Shown one piece after another: positions 1 through 9,812 of a stretch of DNA of 58,218 nt. Position 1 is the first letter of the stretch. Each line of letters starts with the position of its first letter. Under the pieces are notes generated by a model, which was not told the DNA's origin, did not search any database, and was given only the letters and a program-made list of their open reading frames with translations. Made by a program: the position numbers and the translations under genes. The stretch spans positions 1-58,218 of the forward strand of contig JAIEQM010000039.1 in the NCBI GenBank assembly GCA_019747705.1, written 5' to 3'. The DNA is from Chitinophagaceae bacterium. GTDB lineage: Bacteria > Bacteroidota > Bacteroidia > Chitinophagales > Chitinophagaceae.

Positions 1-80
1 ACTGTTTGGAGATTTCTCACTTCGCCGTTACAGCGTTATGATTCAAACATTCTCATGGCTTCGTTCGAAATGACGGTTTG
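1..80. repeat. Degenerate interspersed element at window edge
   Basis: This short non-coding stretch holds GAGATTTCTCACTTCG near its start and CTTCGTTCGAAATGACGG at positions 59-76. Pieces of this kind recur between genes in many Bacteroidota genomes, and a related piece (CCTTCGTCGGGATGACA) lies near 55490 in this window. I see no gene in it. The assignment as a repeat rests on recollection of the pattern and one partial second copy. Confidence 0.35.
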
Positions 81-128
81 AGAGTTTGACTAAACTATAC
101 CGTCTTAATTATGAAATGAATGTGCAAA

Positions 129-3089
129 CTACACCAAAGCATTGTACAACACTTCCACCGGATGCAAAGCCTGTTTACCTGTGCCATCTTTTATCTGATG
201 ACGGCAACTGGTGCCGGGAGCCGCAACAATTACATCATTTGCTTTACTGCGTACTGCTGGAAACAACACCAACTCTCCTATCTGCATACTCACCTCATAA
301 TGCTCCGCTTCATAACCAAAAGAACCGGCCATGCCGCAACAACCTGATGGAATAGTTTCCACTTTATAATTTTCAGGAAATGAAAGCATGTTTGATGTAG
401 CACTTACTGACCCCACCGCCTTCTGTTGACAATGCCCGTGCAGTTGAATCACTTGTGATGCGTTAGTAAACTGTTCTTTTTTAAGATGACCTTTTGCAAT
501 CTCTTTTTCCAGGAACTCATCAATCATCAATGCATGTTTGGCAAGTGATTGTGCAGCAGCCAGATTTTCATCAGTTGCCAAATCAGGATACTCATCTCTG
601 AATGTGAGTATAGCAGATGGTTCAATACCCAGCAAAGGAGTTTCTTCATTCACCACTTTACTCAGCAATTCAATATTTTTATTGGCAATTTCTTTCGCTT
701 TACGCAACAAACCTTTACTCAACCAGGTGCGTGCACTTTCCAGATGCTGCGGCAACTCAACAGAATAACCCAGTTTCTCCAATAACAACACCGCTGTTTT
801 GCCGATATGTGCATCATTGCAGTTGGTAAACTCATCGCAAAACAAATACACTTTGCCCCTATCCCCGTCCGTTCCGGCACGGGCGGGCCCTAAAGGAGGA
901 TTAGCAACTGACTTCTTTTTTTGAGATGCATATTGTTTAAACCAACTCCGAAATGTTTGTTTTGATAATTCAGGAACAGGTCGTTTTGTTGCAAAGCCCA
1001 CAGCTTTTTTTATCAAGGTTCCCGTTACTGCATTGTTCATGAAAAAATTATACAAGCCTGGTGCAATGGAACCCAGCTTTGCACTTGCTGTAAAGTTGGC
1101 AATCATCTTTGAACGCAGCGGCACACCATTGGCATCATAATAATGTTGTAAAAACTCTGCTTTCAATTTTGCAACATCCACATTGCTGGGGCATTCACTT
1201 TTACAACCCTTGCAGCTTAAACACAAGTCCATCACTTCATAAATTTCTTTATGATTGAAACGGTTGAGTTGTGTACTGTTAGTCAAAAACTCACGAAGAA
1301 TATTGGCTCTTGCTCTTGTGGTATCTTTTTCGTTTCGTGTTGCCATAAACGATGGACACATGGTACCACCGCTCAAATGTGTTTTGCGGCAATCACCGCT
1401 TCCGTTGCACTGCTCTGCATGTTGCAAAATATCCTGGTTGTGAAAACGAAAAATAGTTTTGAATTCAGGTGTTTGCTGACCGGGCACATAACGCAGCATG
1501 CTGTTCATGGGCGGTGTGTCCACAATCTTGTTGGGATTGAAAATATGCTGCGGATCCCAGGTGTTTTTAATTTGTTTGAGCAGTTGATAATTTTTTGAAC
1601 CAATCATCTGTTCAATAAACTCACCACGCAAACGTCCGTCGCCATGTTCACCACTTAATGAACCATCATATTTTTTAACAAGTGTTGCCACATCCTGTGC
1701 AATAGTTCTGAAAAGTTCATTGCCTTCTTTTGTTTTAAGGTTGATGATGGGGCGCAAATGCAATTCGCCACTGCCTGCGTGTGCGTAATGCACAGAATAT
1801 AAATTTCGTTTCTTCAGCACTTCATTAAACTCAGCAATGTATGCAGGTAAATCATTTACATCAACGGCTGTATCTTCAATTACAGGCACGGCTTTTTCAT
1901 CGCCGGGTAAATTGCCCAGCAAACCAAGACCTGCTTTGCGGAGTGTCCAAATCTTTTTTGTATCAGCGCCAAATAATAAAGGGAAATGATAGCCCAAACC
2001 GGCCCCACGCATTTCTGCTTCAACTTGTTTGCAGATGGCTTCAATTTCTTCTTTAGTTTCTTTTGCATATTCAATTACAAGGATTGCACCGGGGTCGCCC
2101 TGTACAAAGAAGCGGTTCTTCTGTTGTTCAATATTGTTTTTGGTACATTCTAAAATGTAATGGTCAATCAACTCACTGGCGCCGGGTTTGTATTTTAAAC
2201 CGATGAGATTGGCACGCAATGCTTCATCAATAGTATTAAAGTGCACACATAACAAACCGCTTTCTTTGGGCGGCAATGGAACTACATTCAGTTTTATTTC
2301 AGTGATAAAAGCAAGCGTTCCTTCACTTCCTGCAATTAACTTACAAAAATTAAAATCTTCTTTGCCGGCAGTGAAGGGCGCTGTTTCCAATAACAAATCA
2401 ATTGCATAACCGGTATTTCGGCGGTCAATACTTTGCTTGGGAAATTGTTTTCGTATTTCAACCTGGTTCTCATAGTTACTTAAAAGACTGCGAATGTTTT
2501 TATAAACAGCGCCCTCCAAATCCGATTGCTCACACTTGCTATGAAATTCATCAGGGTTCAATGTTTTAAACACCACTTCACTTCCATCACTTAAGAATGC
2601 AGTGAGTTCGAATGTATGTTCCCGTGTGCTTTTATAAACAACAGAATTAGAACCGCAGGAATTGTTGCCCACCATTCCGCCAATCATGGCACGGTTGGCC
2701 GTAGATGTTTCAGGGCCAAAAAACAAACCATACGGTTTTAGAAAGAGATTGAGTTCATCACGAATCACACCCGGTTGCACACGCACCCAGCCTTCTTCTT
2801 TATTCAATTCGATGATTTGTGTAAAATGTTTGGATACATCTACAATAATACCGTTGCCCACAACTTGTCCGGCAAGAGATGTACCTGCGGTACGGGGAAT
2901 GAGTGAAGTATGATTCGCTTTTGCAAACTGTATGAGTTGCAGAATATCCTTTTTTGTTTTGGGAATAGCAACGGCTAATGGCATTTCACGGTAAGCAGAT
3001 GCATCCGTAGCATAGAGTGTGCGGATGGTGGTATCAAAAAAAAGTTCGCCTTCGAGTTGTTTTGCTAATTGTTGCAGTTGCTGTTTCAT
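129..3089 (-). CDS. FAD-linked oxidase with C-terminal Fe-S and CCG domains (YdiJ/D-lactate dehydrogenase type)
   Basis: A 986-residue fused oxidoreductase of the glycolate oxidase / D-2-hydroxyacid dehydrogenase type. An FAD-binding domain (about residues 30-240; RTAGTSLAGQVVG and GNNSCGSN) is followed by an FAD-oxidase C domain with HAGSGELHLRP and SGEHGDGRLRGEF near 480. Next come two ferredoxin-like cysteine clusters (one CLSCKGCKSECP near 625) and a C-terminal CCG domain with SGCCGMAG near 916. It probably oxidises a 2-hydroxyacid such as D-lactate or 2-hydroxyglutarate at the membrane; the substrate cannot be read from sequence. A GC-rich palindromic stretch forms the linker near residue 735. 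The start lies 10-20 nt from a good promoter. It is transcribed alone. Confidence 0.9.
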   Translation of the reverse strand: MKQQLQQLAKQLEGELFFDTTIRTLYATDASAYREMPLAVAIPKTKKDILQLIQFAKANHTSLIPRTAGTSLAGQVVGNGIIVDVSKHFTQIIELNKEEGWVRVQPGVIRDELNLFLKPYGLFFGPETSTANRAMIGGMVGNNSCGSNSVVYKSTREHTFELTAFLSDGSEVVFKTLNPDEFHSKCEQSDLEGAVYKNIRSLLSNYENQVEIRKQFPKQSIDRRNTGYAIDLLLETAPFTAGKEDFNFCKLIAGSEGTLAFITEIKLNVVPLPPKESGLLCVHFNTIDEALRANLIGLKYKPGASELIDHYILECTKNNIEQQKNRFFVQGDPGAILVIEYAKETKEEIEAICKQVEAEMRGAGLGYHFPLLFGADTKKIWTLRKAGLGLLGNLPGDEKAVPVIEDTAVDVNDLPAYIAEFNEVLKKRNLYSVHYAHAGSGELHLRPIINLKTKEGNELFRTIAQDVATLVKKYDGSLSGEHGDGRLRGEFIEQMIGSKNYQLLKQIKNTWDPQHIFNPNKIVDTPPMNSMLRYVPGQQTPEFKTIFRFHNQDILQHAEQCNGSGDCRKTHLSGGTMCPSFMATRNEKDTTRARANILREFLTNSTQLNRFNHKEIYEVMDLCLSCKGCKSECPSNVDVAKLKAEFLQHYYDANGVPLRSKMIANFTASAKLGSIAPGLYNFFMNNAVTGTLIKKAVGFATKRPVPELSKQTFRSWFKQYASQKKKSVANPPLGPARAGTDGDRGKVYLFCDEFTNCNDAHIGKTAVLLLEKLGYSVELPQHLESARTWLSKGLLRKAKEIANKNIELLSKVVNEETPLLGIEPSAILTFRDEYPDLATDENLAAAQSLAKHALMIDEFLEKEIAKGHLKKEQFTNASQVIQLHGHCQQKAVGSVSATSNMLSFPENYKVETIPSGCCGMAGSFGYEAEHYEVSMQIGELVLFPAVRSKANDVIVAAPGTSCRHQIKDGTGKQALHPVEVLYNALV
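856..900. repeat. GC-rich palindromic element inside a coding sequence
   Basis: Within the FAD oxidase gene, a GC-rich segment stands out from its AT-rich surroundings. CCCGTCCG (864-871), loop TTC, CGG, one bulged C and ACGGG (to 883) form a strong hairpin, followed by GGGCCCTAAAGGAGG. It encodes a low-complexity Pro/Gly-rich linker (NPPLGPARAGTDGDRG) between the Fe-S and CCG domains. The reading frame is kept. It resembles an extragenic palindrome inserted in frame. Confidence 0.45.
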
Positions 3090-3105
3090 TCCAAAAAGGG
3101 TTGCG

Positions 3106-3134
3106 CAAATTTAACTGTTTAGGAGTTATAGCAA
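3106..3134 (-). promoter_or_regulatory. Bacteroidota-type promoter of the FAD oxidase gene
   Basis: On the minus strand a -7 box TAAATTTG (3113-3106) is preceded, after a spacer of about 18 nt, by TTG (3134-3132). This matches the TTG-N17-20-TAnnTTTG pattern of Bacteroidota sigma factors. The predicted start of transcription lies about 10 nt before the ATG at 3089, so the leader is very short. Confidence 0.6.
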
Positions 3135-3254
3135 TTGGAAGGCTGCTAAAGTGAGTATAAACAGCAATTTATTCCGCTGAAAACTAAAAGCGAACAGGAA
3201 TTAAACTTGCAGCCCGTAAAAAAACGTAAGCCTTGTAAAAAAATCATTACTCAG

Positions 3255-4670
3255 CTATTGTAACTGCCCGCTGGCCCAGTTAAGGTTGGCAAAGGATTGA
3301 TAGAATTTGACTTTCAGTTCCAGTAGTTTTTGAAGGGCTTCCAGGGCTTTATTTTCACGGGTGTTGAGGAAGAATAAAGTGGTTTCGCCCAAAGAAAATT
3401 TCAACTGCTCTGCATCAAACAAACGAACATAGTTGAGATAAGCATCTTCATAAATACGGATCTGTGTTTGCAGATTCAGCACTTCGTTATAATAATAACG
3501 CACTTTGTTTTCTAATTCAAATTGCGTTAAGCCACGCTCCAGGCTGGTTGACTGTATTTTTATTTTAGCAGCACGGTACTGACCAAAGCCGCTTCTGTTG
3601 GGGATGGGGATGGCCACGTTGAACCCAAACTTATAATTGTTTTCAAAAAAATTATAATTGGAACCGCCCAGTACATTATAACCACGCTGGAGAAAATTAT
3701 ACTTCATATCCGCCTTGGGCAGCAGACTCTGAAACTTTAAACGTCGTTCCACTTCAAGCGCCTGCAGTTTAAAATCAATCATCTGCAGTTTGGGGTGATT
3801 GGAAGTGGTTTGTGTGAGCCACTCACTGAGCTTGTTTACATTATAAGTATTGAAATTTTGTTTTGCCCATAAGGTATCCGGTATTACCCGTTCAGAAATA
3901 TAAGCAGGCTGGTTATTCTGCAGCCATAAAAAAGTGGAAAGCTCCAATGATGATTTGCGGAATTTTAAAAATGCTTCTTCCCGCATTTGCTGAAACGCCT
4001 GCAGCTGGGCCAGCGCTTCAGTAGTGTCAACAGCAGCACGGTCGCCCTGCTGAAAAGAAATTTTCACCAACTCATACCGAAACTGATTGATGCGTATTGT
4101 GTTTTCAAGTACCAGCAGCACCTGATAATTTTTTGCCCAGTCCCAGTAAGCAACGTAGGCATCCAGCAATAAATCATTGATTACATTTCTCCGCTCCCAC
4201 TGGCTCTGCTGCATAAACAACTGACCCTGTTTTAATGCAGCACGCCGTTTATCCAGGATCAGATCTTTCAGCAATGGCACACTTACACCTGCATAGGAAC
4301 TGCGGCCTGCTGTTGTTTGTGTATTAACGAAATCGCCAAAATTATTTTCAATACCGCCATACACTTCCACACCAAACCAGGTGGGGATGGCCAGTTCTGC
4401 ATTTGTTAAGTTGAAATAATTTTTACCGTCGAATGTTTTTTGCTCATTGCTGTAATACAGCATGGGATCAAATTCGCCACGGATGGTTTGCAGTTGTGCT
4501 CTTGCCATATCTATCAGCAAACCACCCTGTTTGGCAACAGGATGATTGGTACGGACAATACTTAAAAACTCATCTTCTTTTAATATTCTTATGGTATCCT
4601 GCGCCTGCGTGCACAAAGAAGAAAAAAACAGTATGAGTGAAAAAAATATTTTTTGTATGATTGAATTCAT
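3255..4670 (-). CDS. TolC-family outer membrane efflux protein
   Basis: A 471-residue outer membrane protein that would form the exit duct of a tripartite exporter. A signal peptide (about 1-23, ending TQAQD) is followed by two TolC-type halves rich in long helices. The phrases GQYRAAKIKIQ and LNLQTQIRIYEDAYLNYVRL are typical of the second half. It is the third gene of an operon read right to left, 62 nt after the HlyD gene and behind the ABC gene, so the three products probably form one export machine. The substrate is unknown. No terminator is obvious after the stop. Confidence 0.85.
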   Translation of the reverse strand: MNSIIQKIFFSLILFFSSLCTQAQDTIRILKEDEFLSIVRTNHPVAKQGGLLIDMARAQLQTIRGEFDPMLYYSNEQKTFDGKNYFNLTNAELAIPTWFGVEVYGGIENNFGDFVNTQTTAGRSSYAGVSVPLLKDLILDKRRAALKQGQLFMQQSQWERRNVINDLLLDAYVAYWDWAKNYQVLLVLENTIRINQFRYELVKISFQQGDRAAVDTTEALAQLQAFQQMREEAFLKFRKSSLELSTFLWLQNNQPAYISERVIPDTLWAKQNFNTYNVNKLSEWLTQTTSNHPKLQMIDFKLQALEVERRLKFQSLLPKADMKYNFLQRGYNVLGGSNYNFFENNYKFGFNVAIPIPNRSGFGQYRAAKIKIQSTSLERGLTQFELENKVRYYYNEVLNLQTQIRIYEDAYLNYVRLFDAEQLKFSLGETTLFFLNTRENKALEALQKLLELKVKFYQSFANLNWASGQLQ

Positions 4671-4732
4671 TTAAAACAGTTCATTTATTCTTTATGCGTA
4701 GTTCATGGCAGCAAAAAAAGTATGAAGAAAAA

Positions 4733-6106
4733 TCAATACTTATGCTTTTCTTCTTTTTTTTCTTTAGCATCTTTTCCCTGCTGTTGTTCTTTGTAAAAAT
4801 CAGGAGGAAATCCGTTAATCTGCCGCCACAGTTCATACCACACAGGAACATCTTTTAACAAAGCAAAACTCACAGCACCACCTCCCAGCTTTAAATCTTT
4901 TGGCCAGGGCCGCAGATCTTTATCTTCTGCCACCAGTATCCTGAACATACCATTATTGCTCACATTACTTTCAATAGCTGCCACTTTGCCACCAAATGTT
5001 CCGTACGATGCACTGGGCCATCCGCTGAATACAATAGCAGGAAAACCATCAAACATAAAACGAATTTTTTGTCCGTTGCTCAGCAACTGCAAGTCCATTG
5101 GTTTCACCCACATTTCCACTGCCAGTTGATAATCTTTGGGAACAATTTCCACAATCATATCACCTTCCTTCACCATTTCATTGATACCTGCTTTGCGTGC
5201 TTTAATTACCTGCCCATCCTGCGGTGCCAGTACAAAATATTGCCCGCTTCTTATTTTATAGTTATCATATTGGTTTTGCAGTTTGGCTACTTTACCCTGT
5301 CCTGTTGCAATTTGCGACTGGCTTTGAAACTGATCGCCCTGCGCCTTGGCAATTTTTTCCAAATAATCCTGGATGGTGCCATTTCGATCGAGCTGGTAAA
5401 TAACCAAATCCTGCTTACTGTTATTATAATCATTTTGTGCCCCAATGAGTTTGGCATTTGTATTTTGATGGAGCACCTTACGACGTTCAAACTCTGTTAG
5501 TGGAATTACACCCAGCTCATACATTTTAGTAGCCCCTTCCAACTGGCGGTCTGCCACAGACATTTCATTTTGTGCAGCAATTACTTTCATACTGTCGCTC
5601 TGCACTTTTCTTCTCGTTTGTATAATTTTATTATCAATAGAGCTCAGCTTTAAATCCCGTTCATTGTTCATTGCACTCATTTGCTGGTCAATGGTTTGCA
5701 CTTTGCCTTCGTAATAAGTAATGGTTTGCTGTTCAGCGGTTAACTGCTGATCAGTTCGCTGCAATAAGTTGGGATCGAGATAATCATCTTTAATTTCAGC
5801 AAGCTGCACAATGGTATCACCCTTCTTTACAAAATCGCCTTCCTTTACCCACCATTTTACAATACGGCCGGGAATAATATTATTCATTTGTTGCGGGCGT
5901 TGCTCCTGTCTTAGTGTGGTAACAGAACCTTCACTGCGTATATTCTGTGTCCATGGAATAAACAGCATTATAACTGCAGCAATCACAATACCCCAGAACA
6001 CACGTTTGATGCGGCTCACACGGTTTTGCCTGTAAATATGATCAAAGGCTTCCAGCCGCTTACCTACTTTTTCTTCAATATTGGGTGTTAATAATTCAAA
6101 GCTCAT
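4733..6106 (-). CDS. HlyD-family membrane fusion (adaptor) protein
   Basis: A 457-residue periplasmic adaptor linking an inner-membrane ABC exporter to a TolC duct. It has a short cytoplasmic N-terminus, one membrane segment (about residues 36-53, VFWGIVIAAVIMLFIPW) and a biotinyl-lipoyl-like half (GRIVKWWVKEGDFVKKGD). A long coiled-coil hairpin (about 120-280) follows, then the second half-motif (FVLAPQDGQVIKARKAGINE) and a beta-barrel region. The C-terminus is Lys/Glu-rich. It lies 12 nt after the ABC gene and precedes the TolC gene. HlyD-type adaptors usually serve type I secretion or bacteriocin export; here the cargo is not evident. Confidence 0.88.
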   Translation of the reverse strand: MSFELLTPNIEEKVGKRLEAFDHIYRQNRVSRIKRVFWGIVIAAVIMLFIPWTQNIRSEGSVTTLRQEQRPQQMNNIIPGRIVKWWVKEGDFVKKGDTIVQLAEIKDDYLDPNLLQRTDQQLTAEQQTITYYEGKVQTIDQQMSAMNNERDLKLSSIDNKIIQTRRKVQSDSMKVIAAQNEMSVADRQLEGATKMYELGVIPLTEFERRKVLHQNTNAKLIGAQNDYNNSKQDLVIYQLDRNGTIQDYLEKIAKAQGDQFQSQSQIATGQGKVAKLQNQYDNYKIRSGQYFVLAPQDGQVIKARKAGINEMVKEGDMIVEIVPKDYQLAVEMWVKPMDLQLLSNGQKIRFMFDGFPAIVFSGWPSASYGTFGGKVAAIESNVSNNGMFRILVAEDKDLRPWPKDLKLGGGAVSFALLKDVPVWYELWRQINGFPPDFYKEQQQGKDAKEKKEEKHKY

Positions 6107-6118
6107 GATGATATGTTT

Positions 6119-7819
6119 TTAAAGTACAGATGATGGGACTCCTTTTTTAATAATTGTTCCATCTTTCATCAGCATTACATAGCTGCACTGCCGGGCAAAC
6201 TGCTCATCATTAGTAATGATGATACAGGTGGTATTCACTGTTTCGTTAATTAAATATTGTTTGATGAGTTGCTGGCTGCTTTCATCAAAACCCTGCCAGG
6301 GTTCTTCCAGCAGCAGCAAACGGGGCCCGCCTACAAGTGCACGAAGCAATAAAATCTTGCGGATAATACCTCCGGGCAGGCGTTTACCTGTTGGCTCAAT
6401 CAACGTATCAAATCCTGCTTTTAGCGAAATAATAAAATCTTTCAACCCGATTTTTTCTGCAAGTGAAATAATTTCTGCAGTGGTGATGGCGGTATTGCCA
6501 AGGGCAATGTTTTCATACAATGTCCCCTGGAAAATATCCTGCTGGTTAAACAAAATACCGGTATGTGCACGCACGCTATCGGGGTCATAATTGCCAATGG
6601 GCACACCATCAATGGTAATGCTTCCTTCAAAATTATGATAAGAACCGGTAAGCAGTTTAATAAGTGTTGACTTGCCGCTTCCGTTATCGCCCATAATGCA
6701 TGCTTTATCGCTGCCATTCAGTTCAAAGCCCGCATTGTGCACAATATTCCTGTCAGATGTGTACCCAAAATTCATATCCTGCATTGCTACTTTCAACCCT
6801 TTACCGGCATCATCAGCAATTTTTAATGTACCTTCTTTCTCGAGTGGTTTATCAATCACCTTACCGAGTTTTTCAAGGCTGGTTAAAAGATCATATACTT
6901 TATCCAAACTCTGAATAAACTTTTCAATAGAAGATAATACGGTAAGAATCACAATTTCTGCCGCCACAAACTGGCCAATATTGATTTGATTTTTTACGAG
7001 CAGCACACTGCCCACAATGAACATGCCTGCTGTAATTAATACTTTAAATGCAATAAGGCTCCAGTATTGCAGCATCAGGATTTTAAAATGGCTTGTTCTT
7101 GCATCTAAATAATTGGAAACAATCTTATCTGTTTTATCCACCGGCAATGAAGAGCCTTTTGAAAAACGAAATGATTTTAATACACGTGCCACTTCTTCCA
7201 GCCAACTGGCCACTTCATATTTATATTCACTTTCCTGCAGGCTTGTTTTCAACCCCCTTGCTACAGTAAGTTTTAAAATGAGGTACAATAAAAAAACAAC
7301 AAGGATGCTGAATACAATAAAAATATTGGCGTAGAGTGAAAGTAATACCAGCCCGAAAATAATCTGAATGGTGGCTGCAGGAATATCCAGCAACAACTTG
7401 CTGAAACTTTTTTGCAGGGAGATCGTATCAAAAAAACGGTTTACCACTTCCGGCAGATAATAACTATCCACTTTTTGCATATCCAGTTTGGGGATGCGCC
7501 ATGCAAATTCAAAAGAGTAGCGGGCAAAAATACGTTGCTGTATTTTTTCAGTGATCTTCATTTGATTTACCTGCAGCAAGCCTGTTAGAAACACAGCTAT
7601 TACCACCATTAAAATTAATACCACCATGGAAGTGGATAAAGCGCCTGCCAGAACAAAATTGATAACAGCCTGCACCCCCAGCGGAACGGTAAGTTGCAGC
7701 AGCCCCGCCAGTATTGCATAAAAATAAATTGCCCCTATTTCTTTTTTCTCAAGCCTGAGCACCTGCGCCAGCCGTCTCAATGGTTTTGCTACAATCCCTT
7801 CTGTAGATGTTTCTGCCAT
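6119..7819 (-). CDS. ABC transporter, fused permease-ATPase, with atypical ATPase motifs
   Basis: A 566-residue half-transporter: a six-helix membrane domain (about 25-330) and a nucleotide-binding domain (about 345-566). There is no N-terminal C39 peptidase domain. Walker A is canonical (GDNGSGKST, near 380) and the Q-loop is present (LFNQQDIFQGTLYENIALG). Other motifs deviate: the signature reads LPGGIIRK instead of LSGGQ, Walker B reads LLLLEEP with Glu where the Mg-binding Asp is expected, the D-loop reads QGFD, and the switch His is Asn (IIITNDEQ). It heads the ABC-HlyD-TolC operon, so export is the likely role. Whether turnover is normal cannot be told from sequence. Confidence 0.88.
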   Translation of the reverse strand: MAETSTEGIVAKPLRRLAQVLRLEKKEIGAIYFYAILAGLLQLTVPLGVQAVINFVLAGALSTSMVVLILMVVIAVFLTGLLQVNQMKITEKIQQRIFARYSFEFAWRIPKLDMQKVDSYYLPEVVNRFFDTISLQKSFSKLLLDIPAATIQIIFGLVLLSLYANIFIVFSILVVFLLYLILKLTVARGLKTSLQESEYKYEVASWLEEVARVLKSFRFSKGSSLPVDKTDKIVSNYLDARTSHFKILMLQYWSLIAFKVLITAGMFIVGSVLLVKNQINIGQFVAAEIVILTVLSSIEKFIQSLDKVYDLLTSLEKLGKVIDKPLEKEGTLKIADDAGKGLKVAMQDMNFGYTSDRNIVHNAGFELNGSDKACIMGDNGSGKSTLIKLLTGSYHNFEGSITIDGVPIGNYDPDSVRAHTGILFNQQDIFQGTLYENIALGNTAITTAEIISLAEKIGLKDFIISLKAGFDTLIEPTGKRLPGGIIRKILLLRALVGGPRLLLLEEPWQGFDESSQQLIKQYLINETVNTTCIIITNDEQFARQCSYVMLMKDGTIIKKGVPSSVL

Positions 7820-7957
7820 GCTTATGGTCGTTTTTTGTTAAAGATTGTTGATGGTTTTAATTGTTTAAGCATAAACAATAAGAACGTGTAATTGTTGAGC
7901 CGGATGAACAGTTTTTTACAACGCATTGTTCAGCTTATTTGCTTCGTTATCATTAAT

Positions 7958-9415
7958 TTAACACTCACTGAGTGAGAGGGGAATATTTACCGCTAAACCA
8001 CCCTCAGCCGTTTCTTTGTATTTATGGTTCATGTCCTTGGCAGTATCCCACATGGTTTTTACTACTGCATCCAGTGAAACCTTTGCGAAATCCGGGGTGC
8101 TTTGCAAGGCAAGTTGCGAAGCAGTGATAGCTTTGATGGCTCCCATGGTATTGCGTTCAATGCAGGGCACCTGCACCAGGCCGGCAATGGGGTCGCAGGT
8201 GAGACCCAAATGATGTTCCATTGCAATTTCTGCTGCCATAAGCACCTGCCGCTGTGTTCCGCCCATGCATTCAGTGAGTGCAGCAGCGGCCATAGCGCTG
8301 GATACGCCAATTTCTGCCTGGCATCCGCCCATTGCTGCAGAAATAGTAGAACCTTTTTTAAAGATGCTTCCCACTTCTGATGCTGTTAATAAAAATTTGA
8401 TGATCTGTTCATTACTGTTGCCGTTGCAAAACGCCACATAATACTGCAGCACGGCCGGAATCACTCCCGCAGCACCGTTAGTAGGCGCTGTAACCACTCT
8501 TCCAAAAGAAGCATTTTCTTCATTTACTGCCAGGGCAAAACAGCTTACCCAGTCTAAAATGTATTTAAAATTGTTCCCGCCTTTTTGAATGGCCTCAAGC
8601 CATGAATCATAATCCTTGTAAGTTTTATCAGCAAGCAGTTTTTTATTTAACGCATGTGCACGGCGTTTTACATTTAAGCCCCCGGGCAGATAACCTTCTG
8701 TAGCGCAACCTTTGTAAATACACTCCTTCATCACCCGCCATATATTGAGCACACCTTCTTTTGTTGCTGCTTCACTGCGCCATGCATGTTCATTCTCCAT
8801 TACAATTTCACTGATGCTCATACCGGTTTTCATACACCAGTGCAGCAAATCATCAGCCGTATCAACAGGAAAAGGAAGTTGTGTTTGTTCTTTGCCGGCT
8901 GAAGCTTCACCCCGTCCTACCGGGTCGTCATCCGGGCGGGTTTCTTTTATTACAAATCCGCCGCCAATAGAATAATAGGTTTCAGCAATGGATTCGCCAT
9001 TATGAAACTCCGCTAAAAAAGTAACGGCGTTGGGGTGATAAGGCAAACTTTCATTCATCAGGAATTCAATATCCTCTCTGGGATCAAATGCTATTTCATG
9101 TGTGCCGCCCAGCAAAATCTCTTTCATGGAAGCAATGTCATGAATTTTTGCATCAATGCTGTTTACATCAAATGTAACAGGATCATCCCCACACAAACCG
9201 AGTTGAACGGCAATATCTGTTCCATGCCCTTTCCCGGTTTTGGCTAATGAACCATACAACAATACCCGTACTGATTGGACATGACTTAATGAATCATTTA
9301 TTTTGATGGATTGAACAAAACGCTGCGCTGCCCTCCATGGCCCCAGTGTGTGGCTGCTGGAAGGGCCAACGCTAATTTTAAACATATCAAAAACAGAAAT
9401 CGGTTCGTATGACAA
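7958..9415 (-). CDS. sdaA: L-serine ammonia-lyase (iron-sulfur L-serine dehydratase, single chain)
   Basis: Deaminates L-serine to pyruvate and ammonia with a 4Fe-4S cluster. The 485-residue protein carries the beta domain first ([22 protein letters not shown] at the N-terminus, usual PSSSHT motif) and then the alpha domain. The latter has [34 protein letters not shown] and [16 protein letters not shown], which supply the cluster cysteines. Length and domain order match the one-chain bacterial enzyme. It stands alone; a -7 box TACTTTTG lies at 9440-9433, about 18 nt before the start. Confidence 0.95.
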   Translation of the reverse strand: MSYEPISVFDMFKISVGPSSSHTLGPWRAAQRFVQSIKINDSLSHVQSVRVLLYGSLAKTGKGHGTDIAVQLGLCGDDPVTFDVNSIDAKIHDIASMKEILLGGTHEIAFDPREDIEFLMNESLPYHPNAVTFLAEFHNGESIAETYYSIGGGFVIKETRPDDDPVGRGEASAGKEQTQLPFPVDTADDLLHWCMKTGMSISEIVMENEHAWRSEAATKEGVLNIWRVMKECIYKGCATEGYLPGGLNVKRRAHALNKKLLADKTYKDYDSWLEAIQKGGNNFKYILDWVSCFALAVNEENASFGRVVTAPTNGAAGVIPAVLQYYVAFCNGNSNEQIIKFLLTASEVGSIFKKGSTISAAMGGCQAEIGVSSAMAAAALTECMGGTQRQVLMAAEIAMEHHLGLTCDPIAGLVQVPCIERNTMGAIKAITASQLALQSTPDFAKVSLDAVVKTMWDTAKDMNHKYKETAEGGLAVNIPLSLSEC

Positions 9416-9432
9416 GTTGAAAGAATTTTTGC

Positions 9433-9440
9433 AAAAGTAG
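9433..9440 (-). promoter_or_regulatory. -7 box of the L-serine dehydratase gene
   Basis: TACTTTTG on the minus strand fits TAnnTTTG and lies 18-25 nt before the ATG at 9415. No TTG is seen at the usual -33 distance, so the call rests on the -7 box and its position. Confidence 0.4.
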
Positions 9441-9480
9441 TAATAAAAAATCCTGCATCTTATCAGATGAAAGCAACGTA

Positions 9481-9746
9481 TTAAGAAATTAAAAAAAACA
9501 CTTTAGTACAATGGTTACCGCTATTTGCCGGGGAATCTGAATAAATATCATTAATAACCCGTTGATAAACGGTTACACTTAAATCAATTTCCCAATAAAG
9601 ACTGGCAGAATTTCCTTTGGTATTGCAAGATACATAACTAAGAGATATCCAATACTCCCTGCTTTGTCTTCCTTACTTGCTTCAGTTGTGAATATTTCTT
9701 TTCTGTTATTCTCATATAGTATATCTAAAAAGAAATCACTATAAGT
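9481..9746 (-). pseudogene. Frameshifted remnant of an unrecognised coding sequence
   Basis: The 397-nt gap between the serine dehydratase and FKBP genes holds no intact gene. On the minus strand, one frame from 9746 reads YSDFFLDILYENNRKEIFTT and continues to about SKEDKAG. The next frame then takes over with REYWISLSYVSCNTKGN, NSASLYWEIDLSVTVYQRV and INDIYSDSPANSGNHC, ending at a TAA at 9481. Joined by one frameshift near 9670, these read like a single globular or secreted protein of about 85 residues. No start codon is present, so the 5' end is lost. I do not recognise the family. This could be chance. Confidence 0.35.
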
Positions 9747-9812
9747 TCAAACAGTTAGATTCTAAAAACGAATTTTCAGCAGAAATCAACAGAAAATCAA
9801 TTTGACAATTGT

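Noticed and set aside
1841..2074. Overlapping frames on both strands inside the FAD oxidase gene
   Set aside because: They are shadows of the well-supported oxidase frame and have no features of their own.
6119..7819. Decay of the ABC gene as explanation for its unusual motifs
   Set aside because: The frame is intact over 566 residues, Walker A is perfect and the operon partners are complete, so a conserved variant is more likely than a pseudogene.
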